Shown: positions 1 through 6,010, counted from the stretch's first letter. The stretch: 8,310 nt of DNA from Coriobacteriales bacterium (GCA_031282085.1 JAITEK010000015.1:1-8310); one strand, 5' to 3'. Made by a program: numbers and translations. Notes: generated by a model from the sequence alone, not told the origin.

Positions 1-477
1 GAGAACGGTTTTGGCAAGCGCACACCCATCGGCGAGTATACTGAGCATCATCGCGGCGGCCAGGGCATCACCACCATCTCCATGACGGAGAAGAAGGGGC
101 AACTTGCCGGCATGAAGATTGTTATGCCTGGTCAGGAGCTTATGGTTGTCTCCGAGGAAGGCGTTGTCATCCGCGTGAAGTCCAACGACATCTCGCAGCT
201 CGGCCGCGCCACGCAAGGCGTGAAGGTGATGAATATGAGCGGTAGCGACCACGTTTGCGCTGTTGCCCGCGTCGCTGGCACCAAGAAGCGGCTACCCGAG
301 GTTGTGGACGCAGGGACCGACACATCAGCCGGCGCCGAGATAGAGGGCCAGGAGTCGCTCTTTGACGACGACGACGTTGATGGTATGGATGATATTGACG
401 GCGTGGATGTTGCCGATGCCGATGTTGTTGATGTTGACGTTGCCGACGCCGACGAGGCGATTGGCGATGATGAGTAA
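1..477 (+). CDS. gyrA: DNA gyrase subunit A, C-terminal fragment (5' end outside window)
   Basis: GyrA is the breakage-reunion subunit of DNA gyrase, which introduces negative supercoils using ATP hydrolysed by GyrB. The reading frame is open from base 1 and ends with TAA at 475-477, giving 158 residues. The start reads ENGFGKRTPIGEY followed by RGGQGI, a hallmark of the last blades of the GyrA C-terminal beta-pinwheel, which wraps DNA. Further on, SDISQLGRATQGVKVMNM-like sequence (about bases 187-240) is the conserved final-blade motif; the ATQGV core is clear. After the pinwheel comes a linker with GQESLF and then a 37-residue tail (bases 364-474) with 19 Asp/Glu and no Lys or Arg, largely made of VD and AD dipeptides. 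Acidic tails on GyrA are known in E. coli to modulate wrapping and supercoiling; the same role here is inferred. ParC is the main alternative, but the motif spacing and tail favour GyrA. Confidence 0.95.
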   Translation, partial: ENGFGKRTPIGEYTEHHRGGQGITTISMTEKKGQLAGMKIVMPGQELMVVSEEGVVIRVKSNDISQLGRATQGVKVMNMSGSDHVCAVARVAGTKKRLPEVVDAGTDTSAGAEIEGQESLFDDDDVDGMDDIDGVDVADADVVDVDVADADEAIGDDE

Positions 478-479
478 AG

Positions 480-1130
480 GTGGATGCCAAGCAGACGATA
501 CTATTTGACCTGGATGGCACGCTTCTCGACACCAGGGAGCTCATCCTCTCGTCATATCGCTATGCCACGCGCAAGGTCCTCGGCAAGCGTCTGCCCGATG
601 AACTGATACTCCCGTACATCGGTATCCCGCTTATCTACCAGATGCGCAAGCTGGCGCCAGAACATGCGGAGGAGCTCATGCTGGTGTATCGCGAGCACAA
701 CGCCCGCGTGCACGACGAGCTCATCCGTTATTTTGAGGGAACGCGCGAGACGCTCGAGGAGCTGCAATCTGAGGGCAGGCAGCTTGCGGTGGTAACATCC
801 AAGCGCAACGAACCAGCCATGAAGGGTCTGGAGTGCTTTGGGCTTGAGGGTTACTTCCAGCTTATCGTCGGCTCGGAGGACACCACCAAGCACAAGCCGG
901 ATCCCGCGCCCCTGCTGTTTGCGACAAAGCAGCTCGACGTTCCCCTCGCTTCCTGCGTTTATGTGGGGGATAGCCCCTACGATATGCAGGCTGCCCGCGC
1001 CGCCGGCATCACTGCCATCGGTGCGCTCTGGGGAATGTTCTCCCACGAGGACCTCACCCAGGGCGGCGCCCAGTATGAGATCCCCCGCATCACCGCCCTA
1101 CCCGCCGCCCTGCACGACATTGAGGGGTAG
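480..1130 (+). CDS. HAD-superfamily phosphatase (phosphoglycolate phosphatase / PpaX-like)
   Basis: This 216-residue cytoplasmic protein is a haloacid dehalogenase-type hydrolase that removes phosphate from a small substrate through an aspartyl-phosphate intermediate and Mg2+. All four motifs are visible: motif I DLDGT with nucleophile D10 and acid/base D12, motif II VVTSK with T106/S107, motif III HKPDP with K139, and motif IV GDSPYD with D164 and D168. The helical insertion between motifs I and II (about residues 18-90) is a C1 cap, placing it in subfamily IA with Gph and PpaX. The substrate cannot be read from the sequence. The start is GTG at 480. An in-frame TGA at 471 rules out any longer start, and the ATG at 484 is out of frame. 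There is no well-spaced Shine-Dalgarno site, and the gyrA stop lies only two bases upstream, so translation is probably coupled to gyrA. The link to gyrase looks positional, not functional. Confidence 0.9.
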   Translation: MDAKQTILFDLDGTLLDTRELILSSYRYATRKVLGKRLPDELILPYIGIPLIYQMRKLAPEHAEELMLVYREHNARVHDELIRYFEGTRETLEELQSEGRQLAVVTSKRNEPAMKGLECFGLEGYFQLIVGSEDTTKHKPDPAPLLFATKQLDVPLASCVYVGDSPYDMQAARAAGITAIGALWGMFSHEDLTQGGAQYEIPRITALPAALHDIEG

Positions 1131-1143
1131 GGGGGAGCCGCCC

Positions 1144-1468
1144 GTTCGTGTGTCGCGCGGGCACACAAAGACGCCCGTCATGCTGGCTTTATGCCAGCAT
1201 CCAACCGGGAGCGATAGCGACCGGATGTACTACACGCCGCGGGACGGCGTCAGCCGTCCTCGTGAGACAGTGTGTCGCGCTACGCGCTCTCTATATGTCG
1301 CTCGCTATCGCGTGCGACTGGATTCTGGGACAAGCCCAGAATGACGGGCAGGGGTACGCGCGTATGTCATTGCCCGTCATGCTGGCTTTATGCCAGCATC
1401 CAACCAGGCGCGGCAGCGACCGGATGTACTAAGCATCGCGGAACGGCGCAGCCGTTCTCGTGACACAG
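1144..1468. repeat. Interspersed repeat block upstream of the lipoprotein gene (one truncated plus one full unit)
   Basis: This is the non-coding stretch between the HAD gene and the lipoprotein gene. It holds two copies of a two-part unit, called Y then X here. The first Y (1144-1173) is a stub that keeps the TCGTGTGTCG start but lacks the ATTCTGGG hairpin. The first X is 1174-1270, the second Y 1271-1372, and the second X 1373-1468. The X copies share a hairpin (ATGCTGGC, loop TTTAT, GCCAGCAT at 1180-1200 and 1379-1399), a CCGG-bounded imperfect inverted repeat, CGGATGTACT, and a final hairpin (GGACGGC/GCCGTCC at 1242-1259; GAACGGC/GCCGTTC at 1441-1457). Another full Y-X unit lies at 2356-2554. 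Short open frames cross the block but have no ribosome sites and follow the repeat, so I treat it as non-coding. No U-tract follows any hairpin, so none is a classical terminator. Confidence 0.85.
1316..1405. repeat. REPIN-like inverted pair of hairpin repeats, copy 1
   Basis: Two related hairpin elements face each other across a 24-base spacer (1349-1372). The left element (1316-1348) has arms ATTCTGGG and CCCAGAAT around ACAAG, followed by GACGGG. The right element (1373-1405), read on the minus strand, has the same layout: GGAT, one base, CTGG, a loop, CCAG, one base, ATGACGGG. The two are therefore inverted copies of one palindromic repeat. This is the arrangement seen in REPIN/BIME elements, short non-autonomous repeats that in other bacteria are linked to RAYT transposases. 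The comparison is structural only. Confidence 0.65.
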
Positions 1469-1498
1469 GCGGCAACGACGGGCAGTATCGGGCGTGCG

Positions 1499-1520
1499 AG
1501 GAGGACTGATATGGTGGAGG
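1499..1520 (+). promoter_or_regulatory. Two tandem ribosome-binding sites for the lipoprotein gene
   Basis: AGGAGG at 1499-1504 lies 6 bases before ATG 1511, and GGAGG at 1516-1520 lies 5 bases before the in-frame ATG 1526. Either start gives a usable signal peptide (MVEAKMLKKI or MLKKI). The upstream ATG is chosen because its site is the longer match, but the choice is uncertain. Confidence 0.6.
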
Positions 1521-2341
1521 CAAAAATGCTGAAAAAGATAGCGGCAATGGGCTCGGCAGGGCTTTTAGTGATGGCGGTTCTGATGGGAATGAGCGGGTGC
1601 GACAGCCTGACAATCGGGGACAAGGCAAAAGTCGAGAGCTATCTGGAAGAAAAATATGGCGGCGAGTTCGAGGTAATCATACCTGATGGCGCCCCTGAGG
1701 CGCTACAGGATGGCACGGTGCTGAGCTTCCCCGTATACGCTCATAGCCTCACTGATCCACAGGTAACCTTTAAGGTATCTGAGAAAAGTGGTGGTGGTTA
1801 CGAGGATATGTATCGCGTTGCCCTTGTGGAGCGACAGGCGAAAGAGATCGTCGACACCGCTTTGCTTGAGGTTGACCTCAAGGCCGTAAGCGGGGTGCTG
1901 CTTTTTTTCGAGACCGATGCCGAATTAGCAGAAATCCAGGAGAACGTGGATGTGGACCTTCGCGAGTATCTCTCCCGTGATACCACCCCTGTTTTAACCA
2001 TGATGGTTGATATAGCTATCGCGGAACCCCAGCCGACCCCGTCAGAGTTGGAGGCAAAACTCACCCAAGCCTTTGCCCTCATTGATGAGAGGATGCTTGG
2101 CAAGGAGAACATCGGGTATGGGTTTGTGCTGGTTGAGACGGACGATTTTGATGCATTCTGTGACGAGGTTGAACGATACGGGGTAGGCACACATCCCGAG
2201 TTTGAGACTGCTACGGTAATCAACTACCTCTTCCCCCAGGACGGCGGTAGCTTTAACCACCAAGGATACCGTCGCCCACTCAGTGAGTCACTTTCCGTGC
2301 TGCTGGGCGAGGCGCCTCCCTGGTACGAAAACGACGAATGA
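1511..2341 (+). CDS. Predicted lipoprotein of unknown function
   Basis: This 276-residue protein begins with a lipoprotein signal peptide: a basic n-region (KMLKK, residues 5-9), a hydrophobic stretch (about 10-28) and a lipobox MSGC with the modified cysteine at residue 30. The lipobox has Met where Leu is usual, which is tolerated. The mature part of about 247 residues is acidic, soluble, without membrane segments, and opens with KVESYLEEKYGGEFEV, a pattern common in small secreted lipoproteins of Gram-positive bacteria with no assigned role. I recognise no catalytic motif; the single cysteine in the mature part beyond C30 (in DAFCDEV, about residue 216) argues against disulfides. It should be anchored outside the cytoplasmic membrane. 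The gene stands alone between two copies of an interspersed repeat. Its sequence is richer in A/T (for example CTTTTTTTCG near 1902) than its neighbours, a weak hint of separate origin. A start 17 codons upstream (1460) is rejected because it lies in the repeat block. Confidence 0.8.
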   Translation: MVEAKMLKKIAAMGSAGLLVMAVLMGMSGCDSLTIGDKAKVESYLEEKYGGEFEVIIPDGAPEALQDGTVLSFPVYAHSLTDPQVTFKVSEKSGGGYEDMYRVALVERQAKEIVDTALLEVDLKAVSGVLLFFETDAELAEIQENVDVDLREYLSRDTTPVLTMMVDIAIAEPQPTPSELEAKLTQAFALIDERMLGKENIGYGFVLVETDDFDAFCDEVERYGVGTHPEFETATVINYLFPQDGGSFNHQGYRRPLSESLSVLLGEAPPWYENDE

Positions 2342-2355
2342 GCACGAGTATCTTG

Positions 2356-2554
2356 TTCGTGTGTCGCGCTACGCGCTCTCTAGGCGTTGCTCACTATCGT
2401 TCGCGACTGGATTCTGGGATAAACCCAGAATGACGGACAAGGGGTACGCGCGTATGCCATCGCTCGTCATGCTGGCTTTATGCCAGCATCCAACCGGGCG
2501 CGATAGCGCCCGGACTTGCTACACACTGCGGGACGGCGTCAGCCGTCCTCGTGG
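2356..2554. repeat. Interspersed repeat unit downstream of the lipoprotein gene
   Basis: This single complete Y-X unit is colinear with 1271-1468 and lies directly after the lipoprotein stop. It shares with the upstream block TCGTGTGTCGCGC (2357 on), TACGCGCTCTCTA, GCGACTGGATTCTGGG, GGGGTACGCGCGTATG, GTCATGCTGGCTTTATGCC and GGACGGCGTCAGCCGTCCTC. Its hairpins are at 2411-2431 (ATTCTGGG, loop ATAAA, CCCAGAAT), 2469-2489 (ATGCTGGC, TTTAT, GCCAGCAT), 2494-2513 (CCGGGCGC, GATA, GCGCCCGG, perfect here although imperfect in the other copies) and 2531-2548 (GGACGGC, GTCA, GCCGTCC). It is non-coding; frames crossing it lack ribosome sites. Confidence 0.85.
2405..2495. repeat. REPIN-like inverted pair of hairpin repeats, copy 2
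   Basis: This is the same inverted pair as at 1316-1405: a left element at 2405-2437, a 25-base spacer, and a right element at 2463-2495. The arms match the first copy exactly, while the left loop differs (ATAAA against ACAAG). That is the pattern expected if the stem, not the loop, is conserved. Confidence 0.65.
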
Positions 2555-2602
2555 CCCTTTTGTGACGCTAAATTATCGACTCTACCGATTCGGGCGATTA
2601 AA

Positions 2603-2611
2603 TGCTATGGT
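2603..2611 (+). promoter_or_regulatory. Candidate extended -10 promoter for the SPFH/zinc-ribbon operon
   Basis: TGCTATGGT fits an extended -10 (TGnTATnnT) about 72 bases before the SPFH start codon, in the AT-richer stretch after the repeat block. No good -35 lies at the usual spacing (TACCGA at 2583-2588), which an extended -10 can tolerate. The call rests on this match alone. Confidence 0.35.
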
Positions 2612-2682
2612 GATGGGGCGCGCTAATCGAGGCGTGCGACAATGGGGCTTACCGAATCAGGTCGAATCGAAAGGAAACAGCC

Positions 2683-3942
2683 ATGGGTTTCATCGAAGCA
2701 TTCAAAGGTGCACTGGGTGGTAGCTTCGCCGATCAATGGGAAGATTTTTACACGGTCCCCACGGGAGTCTCAGCAACGGCAGGTGTGTTTCCCGCAGTAA
2801 AACGCTCAACCAATGCCGGCCGTGGCGCAAACGTTCTCGGCAGTGAGAACATCATCACCAATGGCTCAAAGATACTCGTGCCGGAGGGCTTCTCGCTCGT
2901 TACCTTTGAGAACGGCGCCATCACGGGCTTTGTTGCGGAGCCGGGCGGCTATATCTACTCCTCAGACTCGGTACACGCCTCCTCATTCTTCTCGGGCGGC
3001 GGGCTTATCGAGAGCGTCATCAAGAACTCATGGGAGCGCTTTAAGTTCGGTGGCGTCCCCAGCGACCAGCAGCTTGTGTTCTACGTCAACCTCAAGGAAA
3101 TTCCCAACAACCGCTTCGGTACTCAAAGCGAGATATATTGGGACGACGCGTACCTGGGCGTCCAGGCCGGCGCGATCACGCGGGGCACGTATACGCTGAA
3201 GATCACCGACCCCATCCTGTTTGTGAAGGGCTTTGTCCCCATAAAGTACCTCTCACAGGAGGCGTCCGTCTTTGATTTTGCCGACTTTAACAATGACGCG
3301 GCCGAGCAGCTCTTTAACGAGGTTGTCCAGTCGCTTTCCGCCGCTTTCTCCAACTACACCAACGACCCGAGCAAAGGGCGGCGCATCACCACCATCCAGG
3401 GCGACAGCGTCGGTTTTGCGCAGTCGCTTTCGCAGGCAGTTGAGACCGGTTACCAGTGGCGCACCAACCGCGGTTTGGAGATCATCACGGTGGCGTTGCA
3501 AGCCATCGAGTATGACGAGAATACCAAGGCGCTGTTGGTTGACGTGCAGCGGGCCGACGCGCTTGGGGGGCAACGTGGCAACTCCTTTATGCAGCAGGCA
3601 GTCGCACGCGGCATGGAGGCCGCCGGCTCGAACCCCAGCAGCGGCGGTGCGGTAGGCATCGGCATGATGGGCATGGGTCTGGGCGCTGTGGGTGGCGCTG
3701 CGGCCGGGCTCCAGCAGCCGAATACGCCACCGGTCGGGGCTCCCGTTGTTGGGGGGCAGGTGGCTGCGGCTCCAGCAGCGCCTGTGGCGGCGCCCGCGGC
3801 AGCGCCTGCGCCCGCGCCCGCGCCAGCGCCCGCGGCAGAGGACCCCTATGAGAAGCTCATCAAGCTCAAAGGGCTGCTCGACGCCGGTGTTATAAGCCAA
3901 GGGGATTTTGACGCCGCAAAAGCAAAAGTCCTCGGATTATAA
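2683..3942 (+). CDS. SPFH-like (YdjI / 'virion core protein'-type) protein with C-terminal SHOCT module
   Basis: The 419-residue protein is soluble, with no signal peptide or membrane helix. Residues 1-290 match the SPFH-like family that includes B. subtilis YdjI: a MGFIEAFKGAL start, ILVPEGFSLVTFENGAITGF near 64-83, RFKFGGVPSDQQLVFYVNLKEI near 119-140, and a helical stretch ending in a beta strand near 265-290. Next come a Gly/Met-rich segment (318-345) and an Ala/Pro linker (about 352-386). The last 33 residues (YEKLIKLKGLLDAGVISQGDF onward, 389-419) are a SHOCT module, a short helical oligomerisation element that often ends such proteins. SPFH proteins assemble into large membrane-associated scaffolds. 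In B. subtilis YdjI works with YdjG and YdjH to bring PspA to the membrane under envelope stress. ATG 2683 has AAGGA at 2671-2675. It is the first gene of a four-gene operon, 24 bases before the next. The family call is firm; a stress role here is inferred. Confidence 0.85.
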   Translation: MGFIEAFKGALGGSFADQWEDFYTVPTGVSATAGVFPAVKRSTNAGRGANVLGSENIITNGSKILVPEGFSLVTFENGAITGFVAEPGGYIYSSDSVHASSFFSGGGLIESVIKNSWERFKFGGVPSDQQLVFYVNLKEIPNNRFGTQSEIYWDDAYLGVQAGAITRGTYTLKITDPILFVKGFVPIKYLSQEASVFDFADFNNDAAEQLFNEVVQSLSAAFSNYTNDPSKGRRITTIQGDSVGFAQSLSQAVETGYQWRTNRGLEIITVALQAIEYDENTKALLVDVQRADALGGQRGNSFMQQAVARGMEAAGSNPSSGGAVGIGMMGMGLGAVGGAAAGLQQPNTPPVGAPVVGGQVAAAPAAPVAAPAAAPAPAPAPAPAAEDPYEKLIKLKGLLDAGVISQGDFDAAKAKVLGL

Positions 3943-3966
3943 CAACCAGACAGTCAGGGTATCGTC

Positions 3967-5235
3967 ATGAGCGACCTAACAGGCTTTCCGCCACCGGCCC
4001 GCCCTGCTCCCACAGCCGTGCCACCGACTCCGCTTGCTCCGCCGAACCCCAACCAGCGGGTTGGGGCGGTCGCGCAGACCGCGCCCACGGTCGTGGACAC
4101 CAGCAGCGGCAAAGCGGACGGGCTCAACAAATGCCCTCGCTGTGGCTCAACGGACATCGCCACCCAACCGGGAACAGGCAAGCTGCGCTGCAACTATTGC
4201 CGTTTTGTGTTTGAGCCGCCCAAGGCTGCCGATTCCCCAAAGGCGGAGACGCTGGAAGGCGAGACGGTTGGCAGCGGCGCGGCCGACATCACGCAGCCGG
4301 AGAACACGCAGGTCACCATCAAGTGCCAGGGCTGCGGCGCCGAGGTCGTTGTTGATGCGAACGAGTCGATGACGGCCCGTTGCCACTGGTGTCGCCAGAT
4401 ACTATCCATCGAGCACCAGATTCCCAACGGCGCCGTGCCGGACATCCTCCTGCCCTTCCTGTTGAGCAAGGAGCAGGCGCGCGCGCATATCGAGGACTTT
4501 GTCCGCAAGCGCACCTTCTTTGCCAACGGCACCTTTAAGCGCGAGTTCACAACCGCGAATATCACCGGGGTTTACCTGCCCTATCTCGTCGTGGACGCCA
4601 ACGCCCACAGCAACCTCAAGGGGCAAGCCGGGCATGTGGCGCGCAGGTACCAACGGGGCAGCAAAGATCACAAGAGGACCTACTACGATATCGACATCTA
4701 TGATGTCGGGCGGGACTTTGACCTTGCCGTTAACGGGCTGACGGTGGAGGCGTCCTCCGAGAAGCGCAACGTGGACATCTGGAGCAACACGAATAACGTG
4801 ATAAACGCCATCATGCCCTTTGATGTTGAGAAGGCGATTCCCTACAACGGCAACTACCTCAAAGGCTTTACCTCGGAACGCCGCGATACGAACATCGACG
4901 AGCTGAAGGGCCTTGTGGACACGCAGATACGCGACATCGCACGCTTCCAGGCGAACGACTCGACTCAAAGCTATGACGCCGGCATCCGTTGGGAGAGTGA
5001 GGAAACCTCCCTGCGCGGTACCCAGTGGCGCGCGGCCTACCTGCCGGTGTGGCTGTACTCCTATCTGGAGGTTAAGGGCGGCGGCAAACGGCTTTTACAC
5101 TACGTTGCCGTTAACGCGCGCACCGGCGAGACGATGGGTTCGGTCCCGGTGGACGTCAAGCGGCTGTTTGCCGTGGCGGCGGTGATAGAGTTGATTGCCG
5201 CGCCAATCGGTATACTCATCATGTTGATGAGCTAG
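3967..5235 (+). CDS. Double zinc-ribbon protein with C-terminal membrane anchor (YdjG-like)
   Basis: This 422-residue protein has a Pro/Ala-rich start (1-45) and two TFIIB-type zinc ribbons, each with two CxxC knuckles: C56/C59 with C75/C78, and C120/C123 with C139/C142. A central domain (about 150-395) carries the block YLPVWLYSY (359-367) followed by a conserved strand and VNARTGETMGSVPV (382-395). This pattern is typical of membrane zinc-ribbon proteins near SPFH/PspA systems, where LPVW...NGQTG is usual. The only membrane segment is at the extreme C-terminus (about 400-421), preceded by KR, so nearly the whole protein should sit in the cytoplasm as a tail-anchored protein. In B. subtilis, YdjG is the membrane partner of YdjI; the same pairing is inferred here from family and adjacency. 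ATG 3967 has AGGG at 3956-3959. Annotation pipelines may label it a helicase or transcription factor because of the ribbons, but no such domain is present. Confidence 0.85.
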   Translation: MSDLTGFPPPARPAPTAVPPTPLAPPNPNQRVGAVAQTAPTVVDTSSGKADGLNKCPRCGSTDIATQPGTGKLRCNYCRFVFEPPKAADSPKAETLEGETVGSGAADITQPENTQVTIKCQGCGAEVVVDANESMTARCHWCRQILSIEHQIPNGAVPDILLPFLLSKEQARAHIEDFVRKRTFFANGTFKREFTTANITGVYLPYLVVDANAHSNLKGQAGHVARRYQRGSKDHKRTYYDIDIYDVGRDFDLAVNGLTVEASSEKRNVDIWSNTNNVINAIMPFDVEKAIPYNGNYLKGFTSERRDTNIDELKGLVDTQIRDIARFQANDSTQSYDAGIRWESEETSLRGTQWRAAYLPVWLYSYLEVKGGGKRLLHYVAVNARTGETMGSVPVDVKRLFAVAAVIELIAAPIGILIMLMS

Positions 5236-5246
5236 GAGGAGCGAGC

Positions 5247-5627
5247 ATGGATTTGCTGTTTGTGGATATTGCGGGAGGGATAACGCCGCTGTTCGCGTTT
5301 GTGGACAGCGACAATCCCGTGCTCTATTTTGGTCTTGCGCTGTTCTTGGCAGGCCCCCTGTTCTTTGGGATAACCTATGCTCGTTATCGCAACCGGGGCG
5401 AGCGACATTACCATGAGCGCGAAACGCCGGTTGTGGTGAGCAACCTACAAGGTTACGATAATTTCGCGACGCGCCTCACCGGGCAACATTCGTCGATAAT
5501 CGCCGGCGCCAACGGCGGACAGGTAAATGGAACGCTGGTACAAGGCGATGCGCTTGAGTCCGTTACCGGCTCGATAGGCTCGCTTCTGCCTGGTGATTTG
5601 GGCAACCAGCTCACAAAACTCAAGTAG
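5247..5627 (+). CDS. Small single-pass membrane protein of unknown function
   Basis: The 126-residue product has a short, nearly uncharged N-terminus with a few acids (D7, D20, D22). One membrane helix follows at about 25-45 (VLYFGLALFLAGPLFFGITYA), then a basic stretch (RYRNRGERHYHER, 46-58). By the positive-inside rule the C-terminal 80 residues are cytoplasmic. That tail is soluble and rich in Gly, Ser, Asn and Gln, with no cysteine. I do not recognise a named family. AGGAGGA at 5234-5240 overlaps the previous stop codon and lies 6 bases before ATG 5247, the strongest ribosome site in the operon. The gene is 11 bases after the zinc-ribbon gene and 14 before the next, so it is clearly co-transcribed. 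It may stand in for the YdjH membrane partner, but no sequence likeness supports that beyond position. Confidence 0.8.
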   Translation: MDLLFVDIAGGITPLFAFVDSDNPVLYFGLALFLAGPLFFGITYARYRNRGERHYHERETPVVVSNLQGYDNFATRLTGQHSSIIAGANGGQVNGTLVQGDALESVTGSIGSLLPGDLGNQLTKLK

Positions 5628-5641
5628 GGGAGAGTGCGGCA

Positions 5642-6010
5642 ATGGCGGCGATAGAGGTTTCCTGCTCACAATGTGGTTCGGGTGAATACCGGGTTGTTAA
5701 CACGCAGACGGGCGAAGTCGCCTGTGCTTATTGTCGCAACCAGTGGATTGTGCCCGAGCTCGCGCAGAAGTCCGAGACCGAGAAGTTCTTGGAGCAACAG
5801 GCCAAACAGCCTCGCATCGTACGCGACAACACTACCGAGACCGACCAACAGTTGATGAGCGCGATCAGCGGTCTTGCCAGCGTGGCAACCGGCGGCTTTT
5901 TTGCGGGGTTGGGCCGCACGGTGCGAAGGATCATCACCGCTGCGATTGTCATCGTTGCCGTTCTCGTGATTGCCGGTGTGGCCTTCTTCATCTACAAACA
6001 GATAGTCTGA
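5642..6010 (+). CDS. Small zinc-ribbon protein with C-terminal membrane anchor
   Basis: The 122-residue product starts with one zinc ribbon: C8/C11 (SCSQCGS) and C28/C31 (ACAYCRN), followed by an aromatic W35. A charged, helix-prone linker (about 40-70) and a Gly/Ala-rich segment (75-92) lead to GRTVRR and one hydrophobic helix (about 97-118) ending in FIYKQIV. The layout, N-terminal ribbon in the cytoplasm and a membrane tail, repeats that of the 422-residue protein two genes upstream in miniature. The two probably share a mode of action, for example both docking on the SPFH scaffold. GGGGAGAG at 5627-5634, overlapping the preceding stop, is the ribosome site for ATG 5642. It is the last gene of the operon. 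Only 12 bases separate it from the convergent toxin gene, with no clear terminator between. Confidence 0.82.
   Translation: MAAIEVSCSQCGSGEYRVVNTQTGEVACAYCRNQWIVPELAQKSETEKFLEQQAKQPRIVRDNTTETDQQLMSAISGLASVATGGFFAGLGRTVRRIITAAIVIVAVLVIAGVAFFIYKQIV

Noticed and set aside
1148..1166. GTGTG...CACAC hairpin as a terminator after the HAD gene
   Set aside because: The stem is short and followed by AAAG, not a U-tract, so intrinsic termination is not supported.
838..1463. Open frames running through the HAD gene end and the repeat block on the plus strand
   Set aside because: They lack ribosome sites, are out of frame with the HAD gene, and their sequence follows the repeat modules, so similar peptides arise from the DNA repeat itself.
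1144..1468. CRISPR array
   Set aside because: The repeated parts are about 100 bases, unevenly spaced, and separated by other repeats, not by unique spacers of constant length; no cas gene is present.
2283..2723. 146-residue open frame between the lipoprotein and SPFH genes
   Set aside because: It overlaps both gene ends and crosses a repeat unit; composition and lack of a ribosome site mark it as chance.
3253..3900. 215-residue minus-strand frame opposite the SPFH gene
   Set aside because: It is Arg/Gly-rich shadow coding opposite a gene with clear family motifs, with no recognisable domain.
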